A DNA stretch of 64,000 nt from NCBI GenBank assembly GCA_934096035.1, contig CAKOKX010000002.1, positions 62,001-126,000 of the forward strand, read 5' to 3'. Positions 19,090 through 28,505 of the stretch are shown here, piece by piece (the stretch's first letter is position 1; each line of letters opens with the position of its first letter). The position numbers and the translations under genes were made by a program. Under the pieces are notes generated by a model, which was given only the letters and a program-made list of their open reading frames with translations, was not told the origin of the DNA and did no database searches. This DNA is from an uncultured Bacilli bacterium. GTDB lineage: Bacteria; Bacillota_I; Bacilli_A; RF39; UBA660.

Positions 19090-19983
19090 CTACCCTTCGA
19101 TATGTTTCTTTTCTAAAAACATTTTAATTCTATCTAATCCAATTATAACTAATCCACCGATTAAAAAATAAACAACGCTAAATGTATCAAAACTTAATGC
19201 ATCTTTAGGCACTTCTAATGTTGTTGGGCCCATTACAATTGCATATAAAGAACCAATCATTAGCCCAATTATTAAATAAACTGTGGCACTTCTATATTTG
19301 TCTAGTGCCATTTTTATTAACTTTATTATTAAAGCAATACCAAGTAAGACTCCAACTCCAAAAATAAATAATGCTGGAAAATAAGTAAAATTCATATGTA
19401 AAAATTCTTTTATTCCATTTATTATTGGAATATATAAACCAAATATCAAAAGAAGAGTTGACCCAGAAATACCTGGTAATACCATCGCACATATTGCTAC
19501 CATCCCTGATAACAAAATATACATAGCTAAACCAAAATTTAAATTAGCTATATTAACACTATCTCCGCCACTTATCGGATTAAAATATGTTATTAATGAA
19601 ACAATTAAAATACCTATTATAGTAAAAATAATATTTTTATATTTACACTTAATATTATCTTTTTCTTCTTTCATTATTAAAGGTATAGAAAATACAATAA
19701 ATCCTAAAAATAAAGAACTAACACTATATATTTTTGATTCAAATAAACTAGTTAAAACTAAAGTAGCTAAACTCATACCAATAATCCAACCAGTACCTAA
19801 TTTAAATAAAAACCATAAAGCACTTTTCTTCTTTTTAAAGTCACCATAAAAAACATCATTCAAAGCATTTATAAATTTATCATAAAAACCAAGAATAAAA
19901 GCAATTGTACCACCACTAACCCCTGGTACACTATCAGCTAGCGCCATACAAAAGCCCCAGAATGCATTAATTAAATATTTCAT
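19090..19983 (-). CDS. DUF368 membrane protein (polyprenyl-phosphate transporter family)
   Basis: A 297-residue protein with about eight hydrophobic helices. The conserved N-terminal block ALADSVPGVSGGTIAFILG and the internal repeat CAMVLPGISGSTLLLIFG define DUF368. Recent genetic work assigns DUF368 and DedA proteins to recycling (inward flipping) of undecaprenyl phosphate. Linkage to a PAP2 phosphatase and a lipid kinase supports that role here. Ribosome site AAAAGGTGG. The gene is the first of a compact three-gene unit. Confidence 0.93.
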   Translation of the reverse strand: MKYLINAFWGFCMALADSVPGVSGGTIAFILGFYDKFINALNDVFYGDFKKKKSALWFLFKLGTGWIIGMSLATLVLTSLFESKIYSVSSLFLGFIVFSIPLIMKEEKDNIKCKYKNIIFTIIGILIVSLITYFNPISGGDSVNIANLNFGLAMYILLSGMVAICAMVLPGISGSTLLLIFGLYIPIINGIKEFLHMNFTYFPALFIFGVGVLLGIALIIKLIKMALDKYRSATVYLIIGLMIGSLYAIVMGPTTLEVPKDALSFDTFSVVYFLIGGLVIIGLDRIKMFLEKKHIEG

Positions 19984-20033
19984 TTTACCACCTTTTAAAT
20001 TATACCAAATAACATTATTATATACAAATTTTT

Positions 20034-20696
20034 TTAATCATTCGTTACATTACCATCACCAAAAACAGGAATGGTATCACCCAAATATGTTGGTTCAGGT
20101 TTAAACATAACCTTTACAAAATCTTTATCTCTAGCAAGTATTTCCCTAAGTTCAAATTTTACACTTCCACTATAATCTCTTAAAGTTGCAGAAACTCCAA
20201 CTGCATCTAACTCTAACTTTTCAGCTATATACAAACTTCTATACAAATGAAATTGTTGTGTTACAATAATAAGATTGTTTGCTAAAAATATTTCTTTTGC
20301 TCTATAAATACTATCATATGTTGAAAAACCAGCATGGTCCATAAAAATATCATTACTTTCTATCCCTTTATCAAGTAAATAATTTTTCATAACATTTACC
20401 TCATCATAATACTTTTTGCCATGATCCCCACTTACAATTATTTTTCTAGAGTAACCATTTTCATATAATTTATAAGCCATATCAAGTCTATCTTTTAAAA
20501 CTGGACTTGGTTTACCATTTCTTAATCCAGCCCCTAAAACTAAAATAGCATCATAACCTTTATTCAAATTATTTTCATCAACTATTTTATCCTTTACACT
20601 ACACTTTACATAAATATTTATTCCTAAAACTATAATGATTCCCATCACAATTAAAGTACTTATAACAATTATTATTTTTTTTAAAACTTTATTCAT
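20034..20696 (-). CDS. SanA/YdcF-family (DUF218) membrane-anchored protein
   Basis: The 220-residue protein has one N-terminal membrane helix (about 8-28). The DUF218 fold follows: DAILVLGAGLRNGKPSPVLKDRL, KIIVSGDHG, VMKNYLLDKGI and IIVTQQFHLYRS. SanA-like proteins affect envelope permeability, possibly through lipid-linked precursor handling. The reaction is unsettled. It starts 2 bases after the end of the broken Rpn gene frame, so it may have been cotranscribed with it. It is separate from, but next to, the C55 lipid-carrier genes. Confidence 0.88.
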   Translation of the reverse strand: MNKVLKKIIIVISTLIVMGIIIVLGINIYVKCSVKDKIVDENNLNKGYDAILVLGAGLRNGKPSPVLKDRLDMAYKLYENGYSRKIIVSGDHGKKYYDEVNVMKNYLLDKGIESNDIFMDHAGFSTYDSIYRAKEIFLANNLIIVTQQFHLYRSLYIAEKLELDAVGVSATLRDYSGSVKFELREILARDKDFVKVMFKPEPTYLGDTIPVFGDGNVTND

Positions 20697-20698
20697 AT

Positions 20699-21604
20699 TT
20701 ATTTCTTCAACTTTTCTATTTCTTCTTTTGATAGACCTGTTACTTCTAGTATTCCATCAATCGGATAATTTGCTTCCAATAACTTTTTAGCAATTGATTC
20801 TTTTTACACTTTTTGTCCTTCAGCTACCCCTTTTTCAAGACCTTCTTTTAATCCTTCTCTTCTAGCAATATTTTTCTCAGTATTTTGAATGTACTTTTCT
20901 TCTTCCTCCGGAGTAATATCATATATGAATACATCTTCTTTATTTAATCTTTTCAATTTATCAACACTCTCCTTAACACTAGAGTTTTTTATTTCACTAC
21001 AATACTTTTCAAGATCTTCTTTATTCTTTATCCCTAACATTGTTAAAAGTGGTTTTTCTCTAGCACTTTTCATGTCTTTATCATACCAAAGTTTAGCAAA
21101 TTTTTCAACATTGATTTCATAATATTTGAAACGATTATCTAATTCCTTTTTATTATCTTTATCATAAAATGTATAACACGTTATTAATGGATCCGTAGGT
21201 TTTACTTTATAGTTTAATGATATATGAATAAACTCTGAGACAGTATCATATGCTTGGCTCACTAAAGTTTTTTGACTACAGAAAGAAAAATAAAAATTAA
21301 TATTTCTCACCTTTGTACTTGCACTATATGATGAATTAAGTTCTAAATTTATTTTTCTTCCCTGTGCTTCCACGAATAAATCTAATCTTTTACTTCGCTC
21401 ACTTTTTTGTCTTATCTTTAATTCAACCGGAATAAATTTAATTATTTTATCTATTTTAATATCTAAGCATTCACTTAAAAGTTCACAAAGTAAGTGTGTT
21501 CGATCTTCATTAAACCCCACGAATATAGCTTTAAACATCTTATCATAATTAAAACCATAAAAGATATCATTTGTTTTATTTTTTTCTATTAATTTACTAA
21601 GCAT
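20699..21604 (-). pseudogene. Rpn-family PD-(D/E)XK recombination-promoting nuclease, interrupted near the 3' end
   Basis: The main frame (20804-21604, 266 residues) shows the Rpn/transposase-31-like nuclease: FKAIFVGFNEDRTHLLCELL, RLDLFVEAQGRKINLELN (the D...ExN/K core) and a glycine/glutamate-rich GLKEGLEKGVAEG tail. A TAA at 20804-20806 ends it early. The same frame continues as KESIAKKLLEANYPIDGI and on to EKLKK and a TAA at 20699-20701, which is the family's usual C-terminal helix. Only the regulatory tail is lost, so activity may persist. Family role: host-encoded nuclease, possibly phase-variable or recombination-linked. Confidence 0.8.
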
Positions 21605-21762
21605 AAAATTTCTCCCTTCGATAAGTCTATATCTTAAGACAGAAGTACCAAAAAATGCAAGAAAAAGCGTTCATCAAAAGTCGACATAAATCGAGATATT
21701 TACACAGTTTCGTCTTATTTTTAAGAAAATATTAAAAACCAAAAAACATACAATTTTAAACA

Positions 21763-21793
21763 TTTTGTATACAAAACATACAAAATATATTAT
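21763..21793 (+). promoter_or_regulatory. Promoter of GT4 gene, with palindrome at -35
   Basis: -35 TTGTAT (21765-21770), 17-base spacer and -10 TATTAT (21788-21793). The -35 sits in the perfect palindrome TTTTGTATACAAAA (21763-21776), which could be an operator. Confidence 0.65.
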
Positions 21794-21822
21794 ACTTAAT
21801 ATATAGAAAAACGAGGTAAAAA

Positions 21823-22998
21823 ATGAAAATAGGAATATTTACAGATGCATATGAACCCCATATATCGGGAGTTACAACAAGTATTAAAATGTTAAAAACA
21901 GCATTAGAAAAAATGCATCACGATGTATATATAGTAACAGCAAACTTAGATAACAACAAATTCATTTATGATGAAAAAAATAGAATAATCTATTTACCAG
22001 GAATAAAAACTGGAATTTATGAAACTAAATTAACAGGTATATATTCTAAAAAAGCAATGAAAATAATTAAAGAATGGAATTTAGATGTTATTCATTCTCA
22101 AACAGAATTTGGAGTTGGTTATTTTTCCAGAATCGTAGCAAAAAAACTAAACTTACCTATAGTTCATACATATCACACATTGTATGAAGATTATGTACAT
22201 TATGTAACACATGGACATTTTAATAATTTTGCTAAAAAAATAGCTATTAAAATCACAAAATACTATTGCGAAAAAAGATGTAATGAATTAATTGTGCCAA
22301 CAGACAAAATAAAAGACTTATTTATAAATAAATATAACATAATAAAACAAGTAAATGTTATTCCTACAGGTATAGACATTGATAAATTTAAAATAACGCC
22401 ATCAATGAAAAAAAATATCCAAACTATAAAAAACAAATATAAAATAAAAGACACAGATTTTATAATAGGTTCAGTAGGAAGAATTGCACCCGAAAAAAGT
22501 TTTGATAAATTACTTTACAATATTAAAGATATGATAAAAGTTAATACCAACATCAAAGTCTTATTAGTGGGCGGTGGCCCAGATTTAGATAATTTAAAAG
22601 AATTAACTAAAAAACTAAATTTAGAAAATTATGTTATATTTACAGATAAAATACATTATGACCTTGTACCAACATACTTTAACATCTTTAATGTTGTAGT
22701 TTCTTTTTCAAAAACAGAAACACAAGGACTTACAATTATTGAAGGGCTCGCAGCATCTAAACCGACATTATGTATCGAAGATGATTCCTTTAGGGCTATG
22801 ATTGAACCAAACTACAATGGATATTTATTTAAAAATGACAAAGAATTCAAAGATTATATTTTTAAACTTATGAATGACCAAAAACTTTATAAAGATATGT
22901 CCACTAATGCAAGAAACAGTACATATAAATATTCAAAAGAAGTTTTTGCAGCAGATATTTTAAAAGTATATCATAAAGCAATAGAAAATAAACACTGA
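21823..22998 (+). CDS. Family 4 glycosyltransferase (glycolipid-synthase-like)
   Basis: The 391-residue GT-B enzyme has the N-terminal acceptor domain MKIGIFTDAYEPHISGVTTSI and VHTYHTLYEDYVHYVTHG. The C-terminal GT4 donor domain shows GSVGRIAPEKS, VGGGPDL and the EX7E motif in FSKTETQGLTIIEGLAA. The opening and HTYHT block match diacylglycerol glucosyltransferases that make membrane glucolipids in low-GC Gram-positives, anchors for lipoteichoic acid. This would fit the LtaS-like gene at 6805 and the GT28 gene at 52038. Acceptor identity is inference. A terminator follows at once. Confidence 0.88.
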   Translation: MKIGIFTDAYEPHISGVTTSIKMLKTALEKMHHDVYIVTANLDNNKFIYDEKNRIIYLPGIKTGIYETKLTGIYSKKAMKIIKEWNLDVIHSQTEFGVGYFSRIVAKKLNLPIVHTYHTLYEDYVHYVTHGHFNNFAKKIAIKITKYYCEKRCNELIVPTDKIKDLFINKYNIIKQVNVIPTGIDIDKFKITPSMKKNIQTIKNKYKIKDTDFIIGSVGRIAPEKSFDKLLYNIKDMIKVNTNIKVLLVGGGPDLDNLKELTKKLNLENYVIFTDKIHYDLVPTYFNIFNVVVSFSKTETQGLTIIEGLAASKPTLCIEDDSFRAMIEPNYNGYLFKNDKEFKDYIFKLMNDQKLYKDMSTNARNSTYKYSKEVFAADILKVYHKAIENKH

Positions 22999-23018
22999 AC
23001 AAAACAGTGTTTATTTTT
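22990..23018 (+). terminator. Terminator after GT4 gene
   Basis: Stem AAACACTG/CAGTGTTT (22990-22997 with 23005-23012), 7-base loop, then ATTTTTT. It overlaps the stop codon. Confidence 0.85.
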
Positions 23019-23036
23019 TAACAGCTATACAAAAGA

Positions 23037-24233
23037 TTAGATCATTTCCTCTTCTATTTTTTCTTTATTTTTTAATAGTTCCACTAATTCATCAATTTCT
23101 TTTTCCGTATTATAGAAAAATAAACTAACTCTTAAAGTATTTGTAACTCCAGTTGCATTTTTTAGTATTTTAGCACAATGATTACCTGCTCTTACACAAA
23201 CATTATATTTATTTAAATAATAAGCAACATCTTGACTAAATATTCCATCAACATTAAATGCTACGATTCCACTATCAGCTTCAAGATTTATTATATCAAC
23301 ATGACTTAAAGGCATTAATTTTTCAATCAAATAATCTCTTAAATGTAATTCTCTTTCATGAATTTTATCCATACCAATTTTATTAATATATCTAACAGCT
23401 TCACCTAAACCAATTACACCTGCAATATTCGGAGTACCTGCTTCAAGCCTTGTTGGTAAGTCTTTTAAATAAACTGTATCAACTGTATCAAAAGACTCAT
23501 TCATTCCTCCACCTAAATTAATAGGTTCTAATTCTTCAAGTAATTCTTTCTTACCATATAAAACTCCAACCCCTGTTGGTCCAAGCATTTTATGTCCTGA
23601 AAAAGCCAAAAAGTCAATATCTAGATCTTGAACATCAGTTTTTAAATGGGGAACCATTTGAGCTCCATCTACTACTACAAAAATATTATGTTCATGAGCA
23701 AGTTTAGTAATTTCTTTAATAGGTCTAATATCCCCAACAACATTAGTAATACCAGCTAAAGCTATAACTTTAGTATTAGGTGTTATACTTTTTCTAACAT
23801 TATCTAAAGTTACATGTAGTGACTCATCCAAAGGAATAAAGTTAACAATACAACCTAAATCTTTACTTAACCTAAACCAAGGAAGAACATTTGATGCATG
23901 TTCACTAGTTGTTATTAAAATTTCATCTCCAGCTTCTAGCAAGTTTGCAAAAAAACCACTAGCAATCATATTTAAAGAATCCGTTGTACCACTTGTAAAT
24001 ACCACCTCTTCTTTAAATTTAGCATTTATAAAATTTTTAACTTCTTCACGAGCATTTTCATATTCAACATCAACTTTAAAAGAAATATCATAATCTCCGC
24101 GATGAGCATTAGCACTATAATTTTCATAATACTCAGTCATTTTATTTATAACACATTGGGGTTTTAAACTTGTAGCACCATTATCAAAGTATATTATATC
24201 TTGTTTTAACATAGGAAAATCTTCTCTATACAT
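23037..24233 (-). CDS. SufS/Csd-type cysteine desulfurase
   Basis: A 398-residue PLP enzyme. The substrate block DNGATSLKPQ is N-terminal, PLP-binding D/H/K residues appear in VDGAQMVPH and FSGHKMLGPTGVG (the lysine that forms the Schiff base), and the catalytic cysteine lies in RAGNHCAKIL. It removes sulfur from cysteine for Fe-S assembly. It is not followed by sufU/B/C/D. The only other Fe-S assembly gene seen is the NifU-like one at 56576. The ribosome site is GAGG before the ATG. The 5' leader contains competing hairpins (24276-24315). Confidence 0.92.
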   Translation of the reverse strand: MYREDFPMLKQDIIYFDNGATSLKPQCVINKMTEYYENYSANAHRGDYDISFKVDVEYENAREEVKNFINAKFKEEVVFTSGTTDSLNMIASGFFANLLEAGDEILITTSEHASNVLPWFRLSKDLGCIVNFIPLDESLHVTLDNVRKSITPNTKVIALAGITNVVGDIRPIKEITKLAHEHNIFVVVDGAQMVPHLKTDVQDLDIDFLAFSGHKMLGPTGVGVLYGKKELLEELEPINLGGGMNESFDTVDTVYLKDLPTRLEAGTPNIAGVIGLGEAVRYINKIGMDKIHERELHLRDYLIEKLMPLSHVDIINLEADSGIVAFNVDGIFSQDVAYYLNKYNVCVRAGNHCAKILKNATGVTNTLRVSLFFYNTEKEIDELVELLKNKEKIEEEMI

Positions 24234-24275
24234 ATATTTACCTCTTTTCTATTTATACTATAATTTATTCGCTGT

Positions 24276-24315
24276 AAAAAAAGCTAATTATAACAAAAGC
24301 CTTGTCCAGCTTTTT
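24276..24315 (-). promoter_or_regulatory. Competing hairpins in the leader of the desulfurase gene
   Basis: On the minus strand AAAAAGCT (24315-24308) can pair with AGCTTTTTTT (24285-24276), forming a terminator-like stem with T tail. AAAAGC can instead pair with GCTTTT at 24300-24295. The two folds exclude each other. No firm promoter was found upstream. Confidence 0.3.
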
Positions 24316-24388
24316 ATTTATTATTTTTCCAAAAGAAAAATACATACATATTATAATACAAAAATTTAAATAAAACTAGTATTATAAT

Positions 24389-24417
24389 TTGACATAATGT
24401 TCAATATAAAATATAAT
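24389..24417 (+). promoter_or_regulatory. Consensus sigma-A promoter of an orphan small RNA
   Basis: A perfect -35 TTGACA (24389-24394), 17-base spacer and perfect -10 TATAAT (24412-24417). No protein-coding frame follows on this strand. Confidence 0.85.
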
Positions 24418-24423
24418 TATTTT

Positions 24424-24529
24424 GTAAGAAACATCTCTTTTTCATATTTTTTACCAAAGGCGTGACCTTTATAGATGTTTCTTTACACATAAAAACACAA
24501 GATTTTACTCTCTTGTGTTTTTCTTTTTT
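24424..24529 (+). ncRNA. Candidate small structured RNA of about 105 nt
   Basis: A perfect promoter ends 6 bases upstream and a strong terminator (stem 24491-24502 with 24511-24522, then T-rich tail) closes the unit. The 5' end (24424-24436) pairs with 24473-24486 through 13 bp with one bulge. Inside lies a second hairpin AAAGG-CGTGA-CCTTT (24456-24470). There is no ribosome site or ORF. I do not recognise the family; it is too short for 6S RNA and lacks SRP or riboswitch landmarks. Its 3' end is antisense to the last 25 bases of the AI-2E-type transporter gene, with which it shares the terminator hairpin. Confidence 0.7.
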
Positions 24530-25617
24530 AATTTTAAATTAACATCTGTCTTTAAAATACTATAAAGAATTGAAGCTAAAGGAACACTTAATAACATTCC
24601 TAATACTCCATTAATACTAGCACCAATAGTTACAGCCACTAAAACCCAAATACCTGGAAGCCCCACAGATTTTCCCACTACATGAGGATAAATCAAATTA
24701 CCCTCAAGTTGTTGAAGAACAATAATGAATATAACAAATATTACTGATTGCAAAGGATTTACCATAAATATTAAAAATGCACCAATAATTGTACCAATAA
24801 AAGCCCCAAAAACTGGAATTAATGCCGTAAATCCTACTAAAACTGAAATAGCACCAGCATATGGAAGCCTTAAAATAATCATTCCAAAGAAACATAAAAC
24901 TCCAATAATTATAGCTTCTAAACATTGACCACTTACAAAATTAGCAAAAACTCTATTGGATAATTCAGCAATATCTACTATTTTTTTACAACTCTTATTA
25001 GGTAAATATGCTTTCATTATATTATTAAATTGTCTACTTATTTTTTCTTTATCAATTAAGAAATATATTGCAAAAACTATACCTATAAAAACATTTACAA
25101 ATGCATTTAATACATTACTTGCTATTCCAAATGTAGCTTCAATTACTTTTCCACTATTATTTAAAACATATTCTTTAGCACTATCTCCTAGATTACTTAA
25201 AGTTTCCATTATATCATTAATTACATTATTAGATACATTTAATTTTAATAATAACTCTTTTAAATTACTCAAATAATCAGGTATATTATTAGCAAATATA
25301 ACTATAGTATCTTGTAAATTTGGAATTATTAACAACATTAATATTATAAAAAATCCAATGACAATAAAAATAGATAACGTTAAACTTACTCCCCTTTTAG
25401 TATTTTTATTCCAATTTAATTTTTCAAACCATTTATTTTCAATTACTCCCATTAAAACATTTAAAACAAAAGCAATCATTATTCCAATTATAAAAGGCAT
25501 AAATATTTTAATAATATATCTTAATATACTAAATATTTCTTTTATATAAATAAATCCAAATATTAACAAAACAGTATAAAGTATTAAGAATCTTATATCT
25601 TTTTTATTTAATTTCAT
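24505..25617 (-). CDS. AI-2E family transporter (UPF0118 membrane protein)
   Basis: The 370-residue protein has about eight membrane helices arranged as in the AI-2E exporter/TqsA family: two N-terminal pairs, a soluble stretch (about 120-160) and C-terminal helices with GAFIGTIIGAFL and LEGNLIYPHVVGKSVGLPG. The latter is the family hallmark. Members export autoinducer-2 or act as Na+/H+ antiporters, so the substrate is uncertain. It overlaps the end of the upstream unknown gene by 14 bases. Ribosome site GGAGGG. Confidence 0.9.
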   Translation of the reverse strand: MKLNKKDIRFLILYTVLLIFGFIYIKEIFSILRYIIKIFMPFIIGIMIAFVLNVLMGVIENKWFEKLNWNKNTKRGVSLTLSIFIVIGFFIILMLLIIPNLQDTIVIFANNIPDYLSNLKELLLKLNVSNNVINDIMETLSNLGDSAKEYVLNNSGKVIEATFGIASNVLNAFVNVFIGIVFAIYFLIDKEKISRQFNNIMKAYLPNKSCKKIVDIAELSNRVFANFVSGQCLEAIIIGVLCFFGMIILRLPYAGAISVLVGFTALIPVFGAFIGTIIGAFLIFMVNPLQSVIFVIFIIVLQQLEGNLIYPHVVGKSVGLPGIWVLVAVTIGASINGVLGMLLSVPLASILYSILKTDVNLKLKKKNTRE

Positions 25618-26296
25618 CTAATCCCTCCAAATACATCTTTACATCTTCTATTTCATATACAGCAAATTTAATATCTTTATTTACTTCTTTTTTTACTAAT
25701 AATTGATTATCATTAAAATCTTCAAATATTAAAGAATATTTATCACCATTCTTATCACAATTTACTTTTAAACTATATTTATTTTTATAATCAGTTATTA
25801 CGGGTTCTACTCTTTTACTATTATAAACTTTATCTATTAATCCACTCATAGCTTTTTCACTTATATCGCCATCTAAATAAGCACTTAAACTATTATATTC
25901 ATAAACCCACATATCACTTAACTTATAATCACTACTACAATAATTATCCTTTACATAACTAATATTTACTTCTTTATAATATTTATTACTTTTTATTTCA
26001 TAATTAGTTATTGTAATATTATTATCTTTATCATAATAATATTTACCATAACAATCATCTAATGATTTTAAATATTCATCTTTAACTCTTTCTAACTTTT
26101 CTACACTTACAAAAGTATAAAATGTTACATCTAAATTATTCTCTTTTACATACATAAATCTACTAATAGGTATACCTTCCTTTAGATCATCATTTTTAAA
26201 TGTATCGTAAACAAAAGTCTTATTAGTAAGTAATAAAAACAAACCACCAACAACTATTACAAAAATTAACAATTTAATTAATTTAAATAATTTCAT
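25604..26296 (-). CDS. Unknown exported or membrane-anchored protein
   Basis: A 230-residue protein with an N-terminal hydrophobic anchor (about 5-25). A soluble, strand-rich domain follows, with tyrosine- and aspartate-rich runs and three cysteines (DDCYGKYYYDKDN, DNYCSSDYK, KVNCDKNGDKY). No lipobox is seen, so it is probably a single-pass membrane protein with an outside domain. It lies between tex and the AI-2E transporter gene in one close-packed group. No family is recognised. Confidence 0.75.
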   Translation of the reverse strand: MKLFKLIKLLIFVIVVGGLFLLLTNKTFVYDTFKNDDLKEGIPISRFMYVKENNLDVTFYTFVSVEKLERVKDEYLKSLDDCYGKYYYDKDNNITITNYEIKSNKYYKEVNISYVKDNYCSSDYKLSDMWVYEYNSLSAYLDGDISEKAMSGLIDKVYNSKRVEPVITDYKNKYSLKVNCDKNGDKYSLIFEDFNDNQLLVKKEVNKDIKFAVYEIEDVKMYLEGLDEIK

Positions 26297-26300
26297 TTAT

Positions 26301-28442
26301 TTACTCCTCTATTAATGATAAATTAACTCTTCCTTTTTCTTTATCTATTCCACAAACATAAACTGTTATTATATCTCCGACTTTAAGTATCTCACTTGGA
26401 TGTTTTACAAACGATTTACTCATTTTAGAAATGTGCACAAGTCCATCATCATGAAGACCTATGTCTACAAATGCACCAAAAGCAGTTACATTTCTTACAG
26501 TTCCTTCCAATTGCATTCCAACTTCTAAATCATCAATTGTTAATACATCACTTCTTAAAGTCATTTGTTTAATTTCATCTCTTGGATCTATTACACCATT
26601 TACTAAGTTATTTTTTATCATTTCCCATAATTCATTAGAAATATTATATTTATTTATTACATCATTATCTTTAATATTATTTAGTTTACTTTCCATATCC
26701 TTAGTACCCACTAAATTTACATCTATGTTATTATCACTTAGTATTTTATTAACAATTTCATAATCTTCGGGATGAATATTAGTTTTATCTAAAGGATTAT
26801 TTCCAAATATTCTTAAAAAACCAGCTGATTGTTCAAATATTTTATCATCCATACCTGCAACTTTCTTAAGCTCTTCACGAGATTTAAAGCCTCCGTTTTT
26901 CTTTTTATATTCTTGCATTTTACCAATGACTTTTTTATTTAAACCAGAAACATGATTTAAAATACTATCACTAGCATTATTTAAATTAACACCTACTTCA
27001 TTAACTACTTTACTTACCACAAATCCTAATTCTTCATCTAATTCTTTTTGTTTCAAATCGTGTTGATATAACCCCACCCCAATGCTTTTAGGATCTATTT
27101 TAACAAGTTCTGACAAAGCATCTTGTAATCTTCTACCAATTGAAACAGCACTTCTTTGTTCAACAGAATAATCAGGAAATTCTTTTTTAGCAAGAGGACT
27201 TGCAGAATAAACACTAGCACCAGCTTCACTAACAATAACATATTTAACATCTAAATTATATTTTTTAATTAAATTAGTTACAAACATTTCACTTTCGCGT
27301 GATGCCGTACCATTACCAATAGCAATTATCTTAACATTATGTTTTTGTATTAAAGCTAACATTATTTTTTCAGCCATATCCACTTCTTTTTTAGGTTCAT
27401 GCGGATAAATTACTCCGATTTCTAACACATCACCATTTTCATTTAATACAGCAAGCTTACATCCTGTTCTAAATGCTGGATCAAATCCAAGTACCACACT
27501 ACCTTTAATCGGCGGAGTAAGTAATAAATTTTCTAAGTTATTTCCAAACTCATCTATACCAAACTCACTAGCTTTATCATAAAGTTCTGCTTTAATATCT
27601 CGCTCTAAAGATGGTTCAAGTAGTCTCTTCCATGCATCTTCAATAAACATTTTTACATCATCAACTAATGGTGATTTTTTATTACCTATTACTTGTTCTT
27701 CTAAATATTTAATAACACCACTTTTATCCAAACTAAGTGAATATGTAACAACTTTTTCTTTATCAGCACGAGCTAAAGCAAGCACTTGATGTGGTTTAAT
27801 ATTAGTTATCTTACATTCAAAATTATAATATATTTCATATGTTTTAGCCTCATCGACAGCACCTTTTTTAAGTTTACCTTTAACAAGTCCATTATACCAA
27901 TAATAATTTCTAATAGATTTACGATACTTAGGTTTATCACTAATCCAATCTGCAATTATATATCCAGCATTAATTATAGCATCATCAACACTTTTAACAT
28001 TTTCATTAATAAAATCTTTAGCAATTTCATCTCTAGTCTTATTTGGTAAAGTCATAATTATTTTAGCAAGTGGCTCTAACCCTAACTTAATTGCTTCAGT
28101 ACCTTTAGTTTTTCTTTTTTCTTTAAATGGAGCATAAATATCCTCAACTTCACTTAACTTACTAGATTCATTTATTGCTTTAACTAATTCTTCCGTAAGC
28201 ATACCTTTTTCATCAATTAATCTTTTTACATCTTCTTTTCTATTTTCTAAATTAACCATATAGTTATATTCAGTTTCAATTAATCTTAACTCATCTTCAT
28301 TTAAATTACCAGTTACTTCTTTTCTATAACGAGCCATAAATGGAATAGTTGCTCCTTCACTAAGCATACTAATAACATTCTTAATTTGATAATCTTTCAA
28401 ATTAATTTTATCACTTACTTTTCTTATTACTTCTTCATTCAT
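26301..28442 (-). CDS. tex: Tex family transcription accessory / RNA-binding protein
   Basis: The 713-residue protein carries the full Tex layout. It has an N-terminal helical region, a YqgF-like RNase H fold (SVVLGFDPAFRTGCKLAVL), helix-hairpin-helix motifs (VGVNLNNASDSILNHVSGL, FKSREELKKVAGM) and a C-terminal S1 domain (GTVRNVTAFGAFVDIGLHDDGLVHIS). It binds RNA and influences transcription and ribosome function. The ribosome site is TGAGGT. An extended -10 (TGGTATAAT, minus strand, 28467-28472) lies in front, just after the terminator of the preceding gene. Confidence 0.97.
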   Translation of the reverse strand: MNEEVIRKVSDKINLKDYQIKNVISMLSEGATIPFMARYRKEVTGNLNEDELRLIETEYNYMVNLENRKEDVKRLIDEKGMLTEELVKAINESSKLSEVEDIYAPFKEKRKTKGTEAIKLGLEPLAKIIMTLPNKTRDEIAKDFINENVKSVDDAIINAGYIIADWISDKPKYRKSIRNYYWYNGLVKGKLKKGAVDEAKTYEIYYNFECKITNIKPHQVLALARADKEKVVTYSLSLDKSGVIKYLEEQVIGNKKSPLVDDVKMFIEDAWKRLLEPSLERDIKAELYDKASEFGIDEFGNNLENLLLTPPIKGSVVLGFDPAFRTGCKLAVLNENGDVLEIGVIYPHEPKKEVDMAEKIMLALIQKHNVKIIAIGNGTASRESEMFVTNLIKKYNLDVKYVIVSEAGASVYSASPLAKKEFPDYSVEQRSAVSIGRRLQDALSELVKIDPKSIGVGLYQHDLKQKELDEELGFVVSKVVNEVGVNLNNASDSILNHVSGLNKKVIGKMQEYKKKNGGFKSREELKKVAGMDDKIFEQSAGFLRIFGNNPLDKTNIHPEDYEIVNKILSDNNIDVNLVGTKDMESKLNNIKDNDVINKYNISNELWEMIKNNLVNGVIDPRDEIKQMTLRSDVLTIDDLEVGMQLEGTVRNVTAFGAFVDIGLHDDGLVHISKMSKSFVKHPSEILKVGDIITVYVCGIDKEKGRVNLSLIEE

Positions 28443-28473
28443 ACTATATACCTCAATTCTTCCTTAATTATAC

Positions 28474-28498
28474 CAAAAAAACATGGACAATGCCATGC
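28474..28498 (-). terminator. Terminator after surface-protein gene
   Basis: Minus-strand stem CATGG/CCATG (28497-28493 with 28486-28482) followed by a run of T (complement of 28481-28474). It lies 8 bases downstream of the stop. Confidence 0.7.
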
Positions 28499-28505
28499 TT
28501 TTAGC

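Noticed and set aside
24424..24529. 6S RNA or SRP RNA
   Set aside because: Too short for 6S, without its central bubble, and lacking the conserved SRP loop.
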